A DNA stretch of 23,604 bases from UBA9715 sp045629845 (lineage in GTDB: Bacteria; Actinomycetota; Coriobacteriia; Coriobacteriales; Eggerthellaceae). Of the stretch, positions 1 through 7,126 are shown one piece after another; positions within the stretch are counted from its first letter, which is position 1, and every line of letters starts with the position of its first letter. The position numbers were made by a program, and so were the translations under genes. The notes beneath the pieces were generated by a model. It worked only from the letters and a program-made list of their open reading frames with translations. It had not been told where the DNA came from and ran no database searches. The DNA is taken from positions 1-23,604 of the forward strand of contig JAZQRZ010000093.1 in NCBI GenBank assembly GCA_045629845.1. The letters are read 5' to 3'.

Positions 1-1512
1 ATCCTTAAGCGGAACATCCTTAGGTTCGTCGGCAGAAATCAGCAGGTACACACCGTTATTTGCACCGCCCTTTTGCAACTGCCCCGTTGAATGCATGTAG
101 CGCGGACCAATTTCAAGACAGGCCATAACCTGGCAGCGACGCGCAACTTCACGACGAATGCGCCCCAGCGCTTCACGGCGGCCTTCACCATCGAAAGGCA
201 AGAACGCGTTCATGGCAAAGTAATCACCAGGCTGAACCGATGCAAACAGCTTGCGCAAAGCAGTCTTAACGTCGGCAGAATCGGCACAGCAATTAGATAC
301 ACGCATCTCAACTTCACCCAACGAAGAATGGGCATCACAGAAATCAGGCTGAGGCAAACCCGCATCCAAAATATCAAGGACCTTTGCCTTTACCGATGCA
401 ACATCAGGCTGATCGAAGGGGCTGACCTGCATAAGGTAACCCAACATAGCCGTTGCATATTCCCAAATAACAAACTGTTCGGCCAAGTCTTCGGTGTCTT
501 CAACCGTAAAGCCATAGAACGGAATGGCAGTATCAATGCAGCTGATACCGCGTTCGAAATCATCAGCTTCGTCCCAGGTGTACACCGCAGCACTACAAGC
601 AACTACAGCGCGATCGCCCAAGTCTTTAGAAAGCAACAGCGGTTCAACTTCTACCTGAGGCAAAATACCCACGCCGTCTTTTCCGACACTTTCAGCAATA
701 AGCTGTTCAATCCACAGACCTAACGCACGTGCACGACGAGGTGACACAAATGCAAACTTATCGCGACCTGCGCGCCAGTTTTCATACAAGAACGTAGCAA
801 GACCAATTGCCGGGTTTTCTTCATTGTCCTGGCTGCACGCTTTTTCAGCCTGAAGGCCACGAGCCATAAGTTCGTCAACGTCAACGCCTGCGACCGCTGC
901 AGGGAACAAGCCAAAAACAGAAAGCGCCGAGAAGCGACCACCAACCGTAGGTTCACCAAGCAAGATGCCGCCCCAACCTTCCGCTTCTGCCTGAGCAGCC
1001 AATGCAGAACCAGGGTCAGTAATAGCCACAAAATGACGTGGCAGCTCTTCAGGTGTTAGCTCATCAGCGAAGGCCATGCGCAAAGCGCAGAACAGCGAGC
1101 GCATTTCCAACGTGCCACCGCTCTTGGATGAAACGATAACCAGCGTGGTCTTCGGATCAACCTCGGCCAGCATTTTGCGCAAACGCACTGGAGAGTCAGA
1201 ATCAAGAACGCGGAACTTAATATTGGAATCCGCCTTGTTGAACTTCGTCATGGTCATGGATGCCTGCGTAGAACCACCCTGACCAATAAGAATGACGCTT
1301 TCGAGCCCTGCATCAGTAAACTTCTTGGCAAGCTGCTTTATCTCGGAAAGAGGACACGGCGGATTGCTGGCCAAATCGGCCCATCCCATAAAGCCCTTCG
1401 AGTATTCACATGCCTCATCGGAAAAAGAGTAAAGCGTAGCGTCCTTCGCATGAATGCGACTTGCTACACGATTATCAATCAGTTGCTGAACAACAGGATT
1501 CGAATCGGTCAT
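1..1512 (-). CDS. pgi: Glucose-6-phosphate isomerase, C-terminus cut by window edge
   Basis: Interconverts glucose-6-phosphate and fructose-6-phosphate in the cytoplasm. The 504 codons visible show two sugar-isomerase (SIS) halves: GQGGST near residue 77, the phosphosugar-binding loop SSKSGGT at about 128-134, and VGGRFSALSVFGL near residue 195. Near the end is GPRYMHSTGQLQKGG, a motif I associate with the isomerase half of transaldolase/isomerase (TAL-PGI) fusion proteins rather than classical Pgi. Here no transaldolase domain precedes it: the protein starts MTDSNPVV with AAAGGA upstream. The stop codon lies outside the window; perhaps 30-60 residues are missing. It lies 45 bases after fprA and is probably co-transcribed with it. 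The isomerase assignment is firm; the subfamily assignment is from memory of the motif. Confidence 0.9.
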   Translation of the reverse strand, partial: MTDSNPVVQQLIDNRVASRIHAKDATLYSFSDEACEYSKGFMGWADLASNPPCPLSEIKQLAKKFTDAGLESVILIGQGGSTQASMTMTKFNKADSNIKFRVLDSDSPVRLRKMLAEVDPKTTLVIVSSKSGGTLEMRSLFCALRMAFADELTPEELPRHFVAITDPGSALAAQAEAEGWGGILLGEPTVGGRFSALSVFGLFPAAVAGVDVDELMARGLQAEKACSQDNEENPAIGLATFLYENWRAGRDKFAFVSPRRARALGLWIEQLIAESVGKDGVGILPQVEVEPLLLSKDLGDRAVVACSAAVYTWDEADDFERGISCIDTAIPFYGFTVEDTEDLAEQFVIWEYATAMLGYLMQVSPFDQPDVASVKAKVLDILDAGLPQPDFCDAHSSLGEVEMRVSNCCADSADVKTALRKLFASVQPGDYFAMNAFLPFDGEGRREALGRIRREVARRCQVMACLEIGPRYMHSTGQLQKGGANNGVYLLISADEPKDVPLKD

Positions 1513-1557
1513 AGTTGTCCTTTCTTAATACCTCTGCTGAATAACCTTACCAGGAAT

Positions 1558-2724
1558 TTAGGCAAGAACAGAAGCAAGTTCGCGTACGGCAGCACGACTT
1601 TCATCAGTTAGTGCACTTTTTATCGTAACGACAGGCTCGACAAATTCAATGTCTTTGCATGCTTCAATCTTTGCTCGCATAGCTTTAGCTGCAGTTGGAG
1701 CCCATGTGCCGTTTTCCATAAAGGCCACGCGGCGATTCTGGAAAGCATGATCAGCAAGATGATCAATGAATTCTTTCATAAAGGGGAACATGTCTCCGTT
1801 ATACGTAGTACTAACCAAAACCAACGTGCCATAACGAAACGCATCTTCCACAGCTTCCGCCATGTCATCACGCGCCAAATCAGAAACAGCCACCTTGGGA
1901 CAGCCCGCACTTTCAAGTTCACGCGCCAACAGTTCGACTGCTTCCTTTGTGTGGCCATATACCGAGCAATACGCGATTGCTACGCCTTCGCTTTCTGGCT
2001 CGTAGGCAGCCCAGGTTTTGTAAAGTCCCATATAGTAATCAAGGTTTTCAGCAAGAACAGGTCCGTGCAGCGGGCAAATTGTTTGAATATCAAAAGCAGC
2101 CAACTTGTTCAAAACAGCCGAAACCTGCTTGCCAAACTTCCCCACAATGCCAAAGTAATAACGACGTGCCTCGCAAGCCCAGTCTTCTTCAACATCAAGA
2201 GCGCCGAACTTTCCAAAAGCATCAGCAGAGAAAAGAACATTGTCGGCTTCATCATAGGTAAACATTACTTCAGGCCAATGCACCATGGGAGCCGCAATGA
2301 AACGCAAAGTACGCCCACCAAGCTGCAGTTCGTCGCCGTCTTTTACAACAATGGTGCGACCTTCGTAATCCGCATCGTAAAAGCCCTTAAGCATGTCAAA
2401 GGCCTTTGCAGTGGCCACCATCTTTGCCTGAGGATAGGCATCCATGAAGCGTACGATATTGGCTGAATGATCGGGCTCCATGTGCTGCACGATAAGGAAA
2501 TCCGGTGCCTTGCCGTCCAATGCACCAGCCACCTTGCCCAGCCATTCACTTCCGAAATTGCCATCAACAGAATCCATGACGGCAGCTTTTGGCTCGGCGC
2601 CAGATACATCACGAATGACATAGGAGTTGTAAGCCATGCCATTTGGAACAACATACTGACCTTCGAAAAGATCAAGTTCGTGGTCATTTACGCCGACATA
2701 AGTAATTGAATCCGTAACCTTCAT
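1558..2724 (-). CDS. fprA: A-type flavoprotein (flavodiiron protein), O2 and/or NO reductase
   Basis: A 388-residue, two-domain soluble protein. The N-terminal metallo-beta-lactamase-like domain (about 1-235) has the full diiron ligand set: H81, E83, D85 and H86 in HMEPDHSAN, then H149, D168 in FSADAFG, and H220 in CPLHGP. The spacing 86-149-168 matches the family pattern. The C-terminal flavodoxin domain (about 247-388) begins AIAYCSVYGHTKEA, the FMN phosphate loop. No rubredoxin or flavin-reductase domain is fused, so it is class A. Such proteins reduce O2 to water or NO to N2O with electrons from rubredoxin or F420H2 and protect anaerobes. The start has AGAGGAC upstream. It sits 60 bases after an ArsR-type regulator and before pgi. 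The sequence alone does not separate O2 from NO preference. Confidence 0.93.
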   Translation of the reverse strand: MKVTDSITYVGVNDHELDLFEGQYVVPNGMAYNSYVIRDVSGAEPKAAVMDSVDGNFGSEWLGKVAGALDGKAPDFLIVQHMEPDHSANIVRFMDAYPQAKMVATAKAFDMLKGFYDADYEGRTIVVKDGDELQLGGRTLRFIAAPMVHWPEVMFTYDEADNVLFSADAFGKFGALDVEEDWACEARRYYFGIVGKFGKQVSAVLNKLAAFDIQTICPLHGPVLAENLDYYMGLYKTWAAYEPESEGVAIAYCSVYGHTKEAVELLARELESAGCPKVAVSDLARDDMAEAVEDAFRYGTLVLVSTTYNGDMFPFMKEFIDHLADHAFQNRRVAFMENGTWAPTAAKAMRAKIEACKDIEFVEPVVTIKSALTDESRAAVRELASVLA

Positions 2725-2784
2725 GTCAGTCCTCTCTGCTCACGCAGCCTTTCCAGGCGGCACTGCCACGTTTTTGGTTAAGCC

Positions 2785-3123
2785 CTATTCGCAAATGTGA
2801 GACATACCTTGCGCCAACATGGTATACACATGGTCGTCCGCAAGCGAATACAACACGTTTTTACCATCGCGCTGGAATTTAACAAGGCGCGAAGCTTTCA
2901 GAATACGAAGCTGATGAGATACGGCACTTTGCGTGGCACCAATTGCTTCCGCGATATCTGCAACGCACAGTTCACCAGGCATAAGGGAATACAGAATCTT
3001 GATACGCGTTGTATCAGAAAAGACTTTGAACAGGTCTGCTAAATCGTAAAGAATCTCTTCGTCAGGCATGCCTTCTTCGACGCAAGCCTTGGCATTAGTA
3101 ATAACGTCGCATGTGTCTGACAT
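2785..3123 (-). CDS. ArsR/SmtB-family metal-responsive repressor
   Basis: A 112-residue winged-helix repressor. The recognition region spans about residues 53-80 (VADIAEAIGATQSAVSHQL). The C-terminus DDHVYTMLAQGMSHICE gives D96-x-H98-x10-H109-x2-E112, exactly the alpha-5 metal site of the SmtB/CzrA/NmtR type, which senses Zn, Co or Ni at a dimer interface. The alpha-3 arsenic/cadmium box is incomplete (ELCVAD, one Cys). I take the start at 3123 because GAAAGGGTGG lies just upstream; the frame is open 26 codons further (to 3201), but that stretch would cover the promoter and operator. First gene of a probable arsR-fprA-pgi transcript. The metal, and whether it really senses metal rather than redox state, are inferences. 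Confidence 0.88.
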   Translation of the reverse strand: MSDTCDVITNAKACVEEGMPDEEILYDLADLFKVFSDTTRIKILYSLMPGELCVADIAEAIGATQSAVSHQLRILKASRLVKFQRDGKNVLYSLADDHVYTMLAQGMSHICE

Positions 3124-3185
3124 AATGCGCCACCCTTTCGAAAAAGGAGTCATCTTTCTTGCAAGAAACAAGCCTTGTTGTCCCT

Positions 3186-3205
3186 GTGCTGGAACATTCA
3201 AGCAC
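3186..3205. promoter_or_regulatory. Imperfect 20-bp palindrome, likely ArsR operator
   Basis: GTGCTGGAACATTCAAGCAC pairs with its own complement at 8 of 10 half-site positions. It lies immediately downstream of the predicted transcription start of the regulator gene, where a bound repressor would block it. The size and form resemble SmtB/CzrA-family operators (12-2-12-type dyads). Binding is inferred from position and symmetry only. Confidence 0.5.
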
Positions 3206-3212
3206 CTTTTTC

Positions 3213-3240
3213 ATCCTACGGGAGCTACCCTGCTTGTCAA
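3213..3240 (-). promoter_or_regulatory. Promoter of arsR-fprA-pgi cluster
   Basis: On the minus strand a perfect -35 TTGACA (3240-3235), 16 bases, then -10 TAGGAT (3218-3213). The predicted start of transcription is near 3206, giving a leader of about 83 bases that begins in the palindrome at 3186-3205. Confidence 0.6.
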
Positions 3241-3253
3241 GCGCGATTTCCGC

Positions 3254-3282
3254 TTGTTTTACAACGCGCTTTCGCCGATAAT
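3254..3282 (+). promoter_or_regulatory. Possible promoter of the coiled-coil gene
   Basis: TTGTTT (3254-3259), 17 bases, GATAAT (3277-3282) on the plus strand, about 50 bases ahead of the start codon at 3339. It is back-to-back with the arsR promoter. The hexamers match consensus only moderately. Confidence 0.35.
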
Positions 3283-3338
3283 GAGCATAATTGAATAGCA
3301 CGTTATCCATGAACAACACAGAGTAGAAACGCAGAATT

Positions 3339-3953
3339 ATGGGTAAAAGTCTCAGAAAACTAAACCGCCTTGAATTGCTTGAGCTTATGGTGCAGCTTTC
3401 TCAGGAAAACGACACCCTGGCCGCAGAAAATGATCAGCTTAAGCGCGCCTTAGCAGCAAAGCCTCAAATGCCGCGCGCGACCAAGGTGGGCTCACTTGCA
3501 GAATACGCCCTTCAAGCCAACGGCTACTTCGAATCTGCTCAACACGCCGCCGATGATTACTTGCGCGAAATCAAACGCATGCGCGACCAAATTGCTGCTC
3601 GAGCTGCCGCTGAAGGCATCGACCCTAAGGCCGCCGTTCAAGTACCCCAAGTTCCTGCTCAAGCAAGCGAAACTGCTATTCGTGACGCGCAGGCGCAGGC
3701 ACGCGCTATCGTAAAGCGTGCTAATTCTCAGGCCGAATCAATCATTGCCAACGCAAAGGCTAAATCTGAAGCCATTATTGCTGATGCTAACCGTCAATCA
3801 CGCACGGTTATTTCGCGTGCAAATCGTCAGGCTGATGCCGTAATCAGTGCAGCACACAAAGATGCAGGGCGTCAAAACACCAAGACAAGCAACCCTGCTC
3901 TTTCAGCGCCTATTCGAGGTCGCCATATTCGCAAAGCTGCTGAAGGGGCTTAA
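3339..3953 (+). CDS. Coiled-coil protein with five tandem 11-residue repeats (DivIVA/ATPase-b-like), function unknown
   Basis: A 204-residue charged, Ala-rich, mostly helical soluble protein. Residues 8-40 form a first heptad coiled coil (LRKLNRLELLELMVQLSQEN); residues 52-90 form a second amphipathic helix. A Pro-rich hinge lies at about 100-110. Residues 121-175 form five hendecads with Ile/Val pairs spaced exactly 11 apart (124, 135, 146, 157, 168), followed by a basic tail. The general plan recalls DivIVA-type and ATP-synthase b-subunit-type helices; no enzyme motif is visible. The start has only a weak ribosome site, but an ATG 10 codons upstream is blocked by a stop codon. The next gene, a single-span membrane protein, begins three bases after its stop codon, which suggests coupled translation and a possible partnership at the membrane. 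I do not recognise a characterised homologue. Confidence 0.75.
   Translation: MGKSLRKLNRLELLELMVQLSQENDTLAAENDQLKRALAAKPQMPRATKVGSLAEYALQANGYFESAQHAADDYLREIKRMRDQIAARAAAEGIDPKAAVQVPQVPAQASETAIRDAQAQARAIVKRANSQAESIIANAKAKSEAIIADANRQSRTVISRANRQADAVISAAHKDAGRQNTKTSNPALSAPIRGRHIRKAAEGA
3699..3863 (+). repeat. Five tandem 33-base (11-residue) coding repeats
   Basis: Within the coiled-coil gene, residues 121-175 read as ARAIVKRANSQ, AESIIANAKAK, SEAIIADANRQ, SRTVISRANRQ and ADAVISAAHKD. The protein periodicity is exact, but the DNA copies have diverged at third positions. The repeat is therefore old and kept by selection on the protein, not a recent tandem duplication. Confidence 0.8.
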
Positions 3954-3955
3954 TC

Positions 3956-4123
3956 GTGAGGCCTGATTCGTATACAACCATGGAATACCGTGAAGAGCTC
4001 GAACGTACTCGAGCCGCACGTCAGCGTACCGCTGTTATTGTTACTGTCGTTGTCATCATTGTTCTGGTTGCACTTGTTTGCTTCTTCCTTAACCTTATAC
4101 CCTTTTTCCCATTCGCGTTCTAA
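3956..4123 (+). CDS. Small single-span membrane protein (55 aa)
   Basis: GTG start with AAGGGG 8-10 bases upstream, beginning three bases after the preceding stop codon. It encodes VRPDSYTTMEYREELERTRA, a charged N-terminal half, followed by one hydrophobic span (about residues 26-46, VIVTVVVIIVLVALVCFF) and a short Phe/Pro-rich end. The positive residues before the span (R18, R22, R24) suggest the N-terminus stays in the cytoplasm. An internal ATG at 3980 is an alternative start with a poorer ribosome site. It has no recognisable family; its tight linkage to the coiled-coil gene is the only hint of function. Confidence 0.65.
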   Translation: MRPDSYTTMEYREELERTRAARQRTAVIVTVVVIIVLVALVCFFLNLIPFFPFAF

Positions 4124-4162
4124 CTAAGCGCCTCAGGCTTTCTTCCACACTCTGAATGATGA

Positions 4163-4180
4163 AACGATGAATTCGTCGTT
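4163..4180. promoter_or_regulatory. 18-bp near-perfect palindrome
   Basis: AACGATGAATTCGTCGTT is self-complementary except at one symmetric pair (4168/4175). It has no loop and no T-run, so it looks like a protein-binding site rather than a terminator. It lies about 90 bases before the membrane-protein gene at 4270. I see no convincing promoter hexamers next to it. Confidence 0.4.
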
Positions 4181-4269
4181 ACACTTGGCATACAGTAAAA
4201 CAGTGTGAGACATTTCCTTTCCCTGTCGCGGTATCACTCTTTTAGGAATAACTAACGAGAGGTGTACCG

Positions 4270-5439
4270 ATGACTGAACAAGAAGCGGTTAAAGAATCCG
4301 CTTGGGGTTACGTACAAAACAAAACTCGCACCTTGGTAGCAGCCGCAACGTCCGCAACTCAACGCCTAAGCGCGTCTGTTCGCGCGCTTCCGAATATAGG
4401 CGTCTGGGTAAGCCAGCTTTTCTTTGTTTGCATCCTTGCGGGCGCACTTGCCTACGCATTCATAACTGCGCCAGCAGACTTTGCTTACGACTTCAGCCTC
4501 ATTCATGGCATGCTAACCGCTGCACTTTCAGCGGTTACGCTGTGGTTGTTTTTCAAAAAAGCAGCATTTGCACGCGCGTTTGGCATCTGCACTGCCTTAG
4601 CAATTATTGCTATGTCAGCCAGCGACATGTTCTTGCTTGGCGCTTTTTCCGTCGTCAGTAGCCGTCTAAGCATGGGTGCCACTATTAGTCTTCTTTCTGT
4701 CGAATATGCAGGCGCTCTTTTCGTTGTCCTTTATCTTGCTTTCTCTAAACATGCAAAACAGGTCTTAAGCGCTCCTCTTGATATGCAACCAATTGCCCGT
4801 TCGGGATACAGCTTTGATGCCCCTTTAAAGCAGCGCATACGAACCTGGGTATTCTGGCGCGACATCATGATGTACTTCATTGTGTTTTCATTCATGGGAC
4901 ATTGGGCAGAAATGCTGTTCTGCTACAACATTCACCTGGGCGTATTCATGGGTGATGTTGATTTTAGCGAAGTCATGCTGTGGCATCAGTGGCTGTTCCC
5001 CTACTGCGCTGAAGGTGTAGCAGTTGTACTTATCGCTGTGCTTCTGACGCCCATCAAACAAGCACTACTTAAGCGCTTTAACGGACGTCTTATCCCAGCC
5101 TTACTGCTGAGCATTTTGATTACCGCAGCAGTTTGCACCACCATCGACTTTACCTGCGGCATGATTTGCAATCAGAACTACGAAGTGTGGGACTATCGCG
5201 CGTTGCCATTTAACTTCATGGGGCAAGTTTGCTTGCAGAACTCTACGGTATACACGATTGCCGCCACGCTTATCCTGTGGGTGTTTTATCCCCTGATGGA
5301 TCGTGGCCTGCGTCGCATGCCACGCTGCGCATCCGACATGCTCTTCTTCGCGCTTCTTGGCATCTATGCCTTTAGCGCCCTCCTGCACTTCATGTACGTT
5401 GGAGACATTGGCCTTGTCGTCGGTGCTTTCGAAATGTAG
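4270..5439 (+). CDS. Nine-span membrane protein with PF06541-like (putative ABC-transporter type IV) C-terminal half
   Basis: A 389-residue integral membrane protein. Hydrophobic spans lie at about 46-66, 74-95, 102-130, 136-158, 198-217, 240-262, 274-298, 325-345 and 355-378. The second half begins FIVFSFMGHWAEMLF and later has WDYRALPFNFMGQVCLQ. These are the landmarks I associate with family PF06541, often annotated as a putative ABC-transporter permease although no transport has been shown. The first half (four spans) has no family I recognise. GAGAGGTG lies 6-8 bases before ATG. No ATP-binding partner gene is nearby, which argues against a simple ABC transporter. It ends at a strong terminator shared with the convergent gene. 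Confidence 0.75.
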   Translation: MTEQEAVKESAWGYVQNKTRTLVAAATSATQRLSASVRALPNIGVWVSQLFFVCILAGALAYAFITAPADFAYDFSLIHGMLTAALSAVTLWLFFKKAAFARAFGICTALAIIAMSASDMFLLGAFSVVSSRLSMGATISLLSVEYAGALFVVLYLAFSKHAKQVLSAPLDMQPIARSGYSFDAPLKQRIRTWVFWRDIMMYFIVFSFMGHWAEMLFCYNIHLGVFMGDVDFSEVMLWHQWLFPYCAEGVAVVLIAVLLTPIKQALLKRFNGRLIPALLLSILITAAVCTTIDFTCGMICNQNYEVWDYRALPFNFMGQVCLQNSTVYTIAATLILWVFYPLMDRGLRRMPRCASDMLFFALLGIYAFSALLHFMYVGDIGLVVGAFEM

Positions 5440-5450
5440 CAAAGCAATAA

Positions 5451-5485
5451 AAAGGTGGAAAAGGGGCTAACCCTTTTCCACCTTT
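5451..5485. terminator. Bidirectional terminator between convergent genes
   Basis: A perfect 15-bp stem (5451-5465 with 5471-5485) and 5-base loop GCTAA lie between the convergent genes ending at 5439 and 5507. On the minus strand the stem is followed by a U-rich run (the complement of AATAAAAA); on the plus strand the tail is weaker (TTTAAAT). Confidence 0.85.
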
Positions 5486-5506
5486 AAATGCCTATTGGCT
5501 AAACGC

Positions 5507-6841
5507 TTATTCCTCAGGCTTGTCTTCGGGAAGAACAACAAGCAGGTCAGGCGTTGTAGGAGCAGAAGGATCTGCACCGCTTGGCGTAACCTGCGTAGGT
5601 ACAGAAGAAGCACCCGCGTAAGTAAAGCCCGAAAGCTGACCGGGCTGAGCAGCAGCCGGCTCTTCAGCAGTAGTCGTCGCTTCTTCAGCAACTGTCGTTT
5701 CTTCAGCAGAAGCCTCAGCGTCGAAAGCTTCTTCGGTACCAGTTTGCTCTGCAAACGAATCTTCTGCAGTTGCTGCAGTAGGAACAACGGGAGCCATTGC
5801 GGGTGCAGCCTGAGCAGCTGGCTGAGCTTGCTGTACAGGGTTACCGTACCAATCAAGCGTCTGATTCTGCTGAGGAGCTGCAGGCGCAGAAGCCGTTGCA
5901 TCAGTAGTATTTGCCGCAGGCGGAACAGGATTCATCGGAGCTGCTGCAGCAGGCGGTGCTGTTTCGAACGGCATAGGATCATCCTGGCCACGCCAGCGCG
6001 GAACGTCGAACTGCCTTGTCCAGTAACCCATCGCACGAGCAACCAGCAGCATAACGAAAGCCTGAGCAACGTAGGTCACGAACGCTAGGATAATAAAGCC
6101 GAAGAAACCCACGACGCCAGCGCCCGCGATGAACTGCAGAACCATGGCTGCAGCCTGAGCGTCGCTCATATGCTGAATCGCATTCACGTTGTAGCCACTT
6201 GCAGCCAAACCTGCGATACCCGCAAAAATAATAAGGAAGATAACGATGGTGTACAGAATGGAAAGAATAATACCGATAATAAGGCCAACCAGTAGATTCA
6301 TGCCGAAGATGCGCATGATTCCGCCCGTGTCGTGGCGGAACATCTTCCACAACTTGCCAATCTGGAAACCAGCCGACAGGCGGTCATAGATGCTAATGCG
6401 CATCGAGCCAATCCAAGCGAGAATGCTAAGGAAAAAGGCGCCTACCAGACCAACGAGGTAAATCAGAAAACCAATGCCGGCCATAATCGAGCTGGCAGCT
6501 GCATGCGAATTAGCAGCAACACCCCAAAAGCCAACGCCCTGCATATTCGAGCCAATGCTCATTACAATCGACGGCACGACGGCTACGACAAAAACAAGCA
6601 CCAAAATGAACCAACCACGGCGATACAACTTACCGTCTTCGTTGGCGAAAATACGCGTCGGCAAAGGCTCGTGTGTGCCCCATGCAATTTCGCGAGCCCA
6701 TCCATACAAATAGCCAAACATGACAATCTGACCAAAGATGGGAATAAAGTTAAGCAGTGCCAGCAAGCACAGCTTGCCAAACCAGCCTGGCGAATTCTTA
6801 ATATCGCCCCATGCTGTCTTAAAGTACTGAATCTGCTGCAT
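5507..6841 (-). CDS. DUF4013-like polytopic membrane protein with long acidic Ala/Pro/Glu-rich tail
   Basis: A 444-residue protein. Residues from about 1 to 280 contain five to six hydrophobic spans, opening with the DUF4013-type pattern (AWGDIKNSPGWFGKLCLLAL, then NFIPIFGQIVMFGYLYGW). From about residue 290 a low-complexity cytoplasmic or exposed tail runs to the end, rich in Ala, Pro, Glu, Thr and Gln, with one aromatic patch (LDWYGNPV). Function is unknown for DUF4013. I place the start at 6841 because AAAGGAG sits 7 bases before that ATG; an ATG five codons earlier would put the ribosome site inside the gene. It has its own promoter and is transcribed toward the terminator at 5451-5485. 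Confidence 0.75.
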   Translation of the reverse strand: MQQIQYFKTAWGDIKNSPGWFGKLCLLALLNFIPIFGQIVMFGYLYGWAREIAWGTHEPLPTRIFANEDGKLYRRGWFILVLVFVVAVVPSIVMSIGSNMQGVGFWGVAANSHAAASSIMAGIGFLIYLVGLVGAFFLSILAWIGSMRISIYDRLSAGFQIGKLWKMFRHDTGGIMRIFGMNLLVGLIIGIILSILYTIVIFLIIFAGIAGLAASGYNVNAIQHMSDAQAAAMVLQFIAGAGVVGFFGFIILAFVTYVAQAFVMLLVARAMGYWTRQFDVPRWRGQDDPMPFETAPPAAAAPMNPVPPAANTTDATASAPAAPQQNQTLDWYGNPVQQAQPAAQAAPAMAPVVPTAATAEDSFAEQTGTEEAFDAEASAEETTVAEEATTTAEEPAAAQPGQLSGFTYAGASSVPTQVTPSGADPSAPTTPDLLVVLPEDKPEE

Positions 6842-6870
6842 AGATGCTCCTTTCATACTGGTTCGGTTGG

Positions 6871-6899
6871 ATTATCCCTCAATCAAGAACCATAGACAA
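6871..6899 (-). promoter_or_regulatory. Promoter of the DUF4013-like gene, with flanking dyad
   Basis: Minus-strand TTGTCT (6899-6894), 17 bases, GATAAT (6876-6871), about 30 bases before the start at 6841. The -10 box is part of a 9-bp inverted repeat, TGGATTATC at 6868-6876 and GATAATCCA at 6931-6939, which could be an operator pair. Confidence 0.5.
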
Positions 6900-6974
6900 A
6901 CAACGTTGCGTTTTTGACACTCAACAACGAGATAATCCAGCGGACAACCACAAGGTGCGTCATTTAGACGAGAA

Positions 6975-7010
6975 AACCCGCCAGCGCGTATGTTGTACTC
7001 GAGGCGGGTT
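6975..7010 (-). terminator. Second terminator-like hairpin downstream of rplL
   Basis: Arms AACCCGCC (6975-6982) and GGCGGGTT (7003-7010) enclose 20 bases. On the minus strand the stem is followed by TTTTCT. It stands 45 bases beyond the hairpin at 7055-7082, so the pair could act in tandem and insulate the next gene. Confidence 0.6.
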
Positions 7011-7054
7011 CTAAACGGCTAGATGACGTACATCGTGACCGTGTGATTCTAACA

Positions 7055-7082
7055 ATTTCGCCGACCCGAAGGTCGGCGAAAT
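7055..7082 (-). terminator. rplL terminator with UUCG loop
   Basis: A perfect 12-bp stem (7055-7066 with 7071-7082). In the minus-strand transcript the loop is C(UUCG)G, the exceptionally stable tetraloop. The U-run after it is short and interrupted (TTGTT), so it may serve as a transcript 3' end protector as well as a terminator. Confidence 0.75.
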
Positions 7083-7096
7083 CAAAGACAAACTAG

Positions 7097-7121
7097 TGCG
7101 CCGCCCATTTAGAGCGGCGCA
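7097..7121 (-). other. GC-rich hairpin just after the rplL stop codon
   Basis: TGCGCCGC (7097-7104) and GCGGCGCA (7114-7121) form an 8-bp stem with a 9-base loop, six bases after the rplL stop codon. No U-run follows on the minus strand. It is the first of three hairpins (7097, 7055, 6975) that end the rplJL transcript. Confidence 0.5.
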
Positions 7122-7126
7122 TTGAA

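Noticed and set aside
91..723. 210-codon open frame on the plus strand opposite pgi
   Set aside because: The minus-strand frame gives a convincing isomerase over the same bases; the plus-strand product shows no recognisable domain.
2725..2784. Terminator between the ArsR gene and fprA
   Set aside because: I found no stem followed by a U-run in these 60 bases, so I treat the genes as probably co-transcribed.
3124..3201. 26-codon N-terminal extension of the ArsR regulator
   Set aside because: It would place the palindrome and transcription start inside or beside the coding region; GAAAGGGTGG before 3123 fits better.
5495..6088. 197-codon Arg/Ser/Cys-rich frame on the plus strand
   Set aside because: The composition is the mirror of the Ala/Glu-rich tail of the opposite-strand DUF4013-like protein; a shadow.
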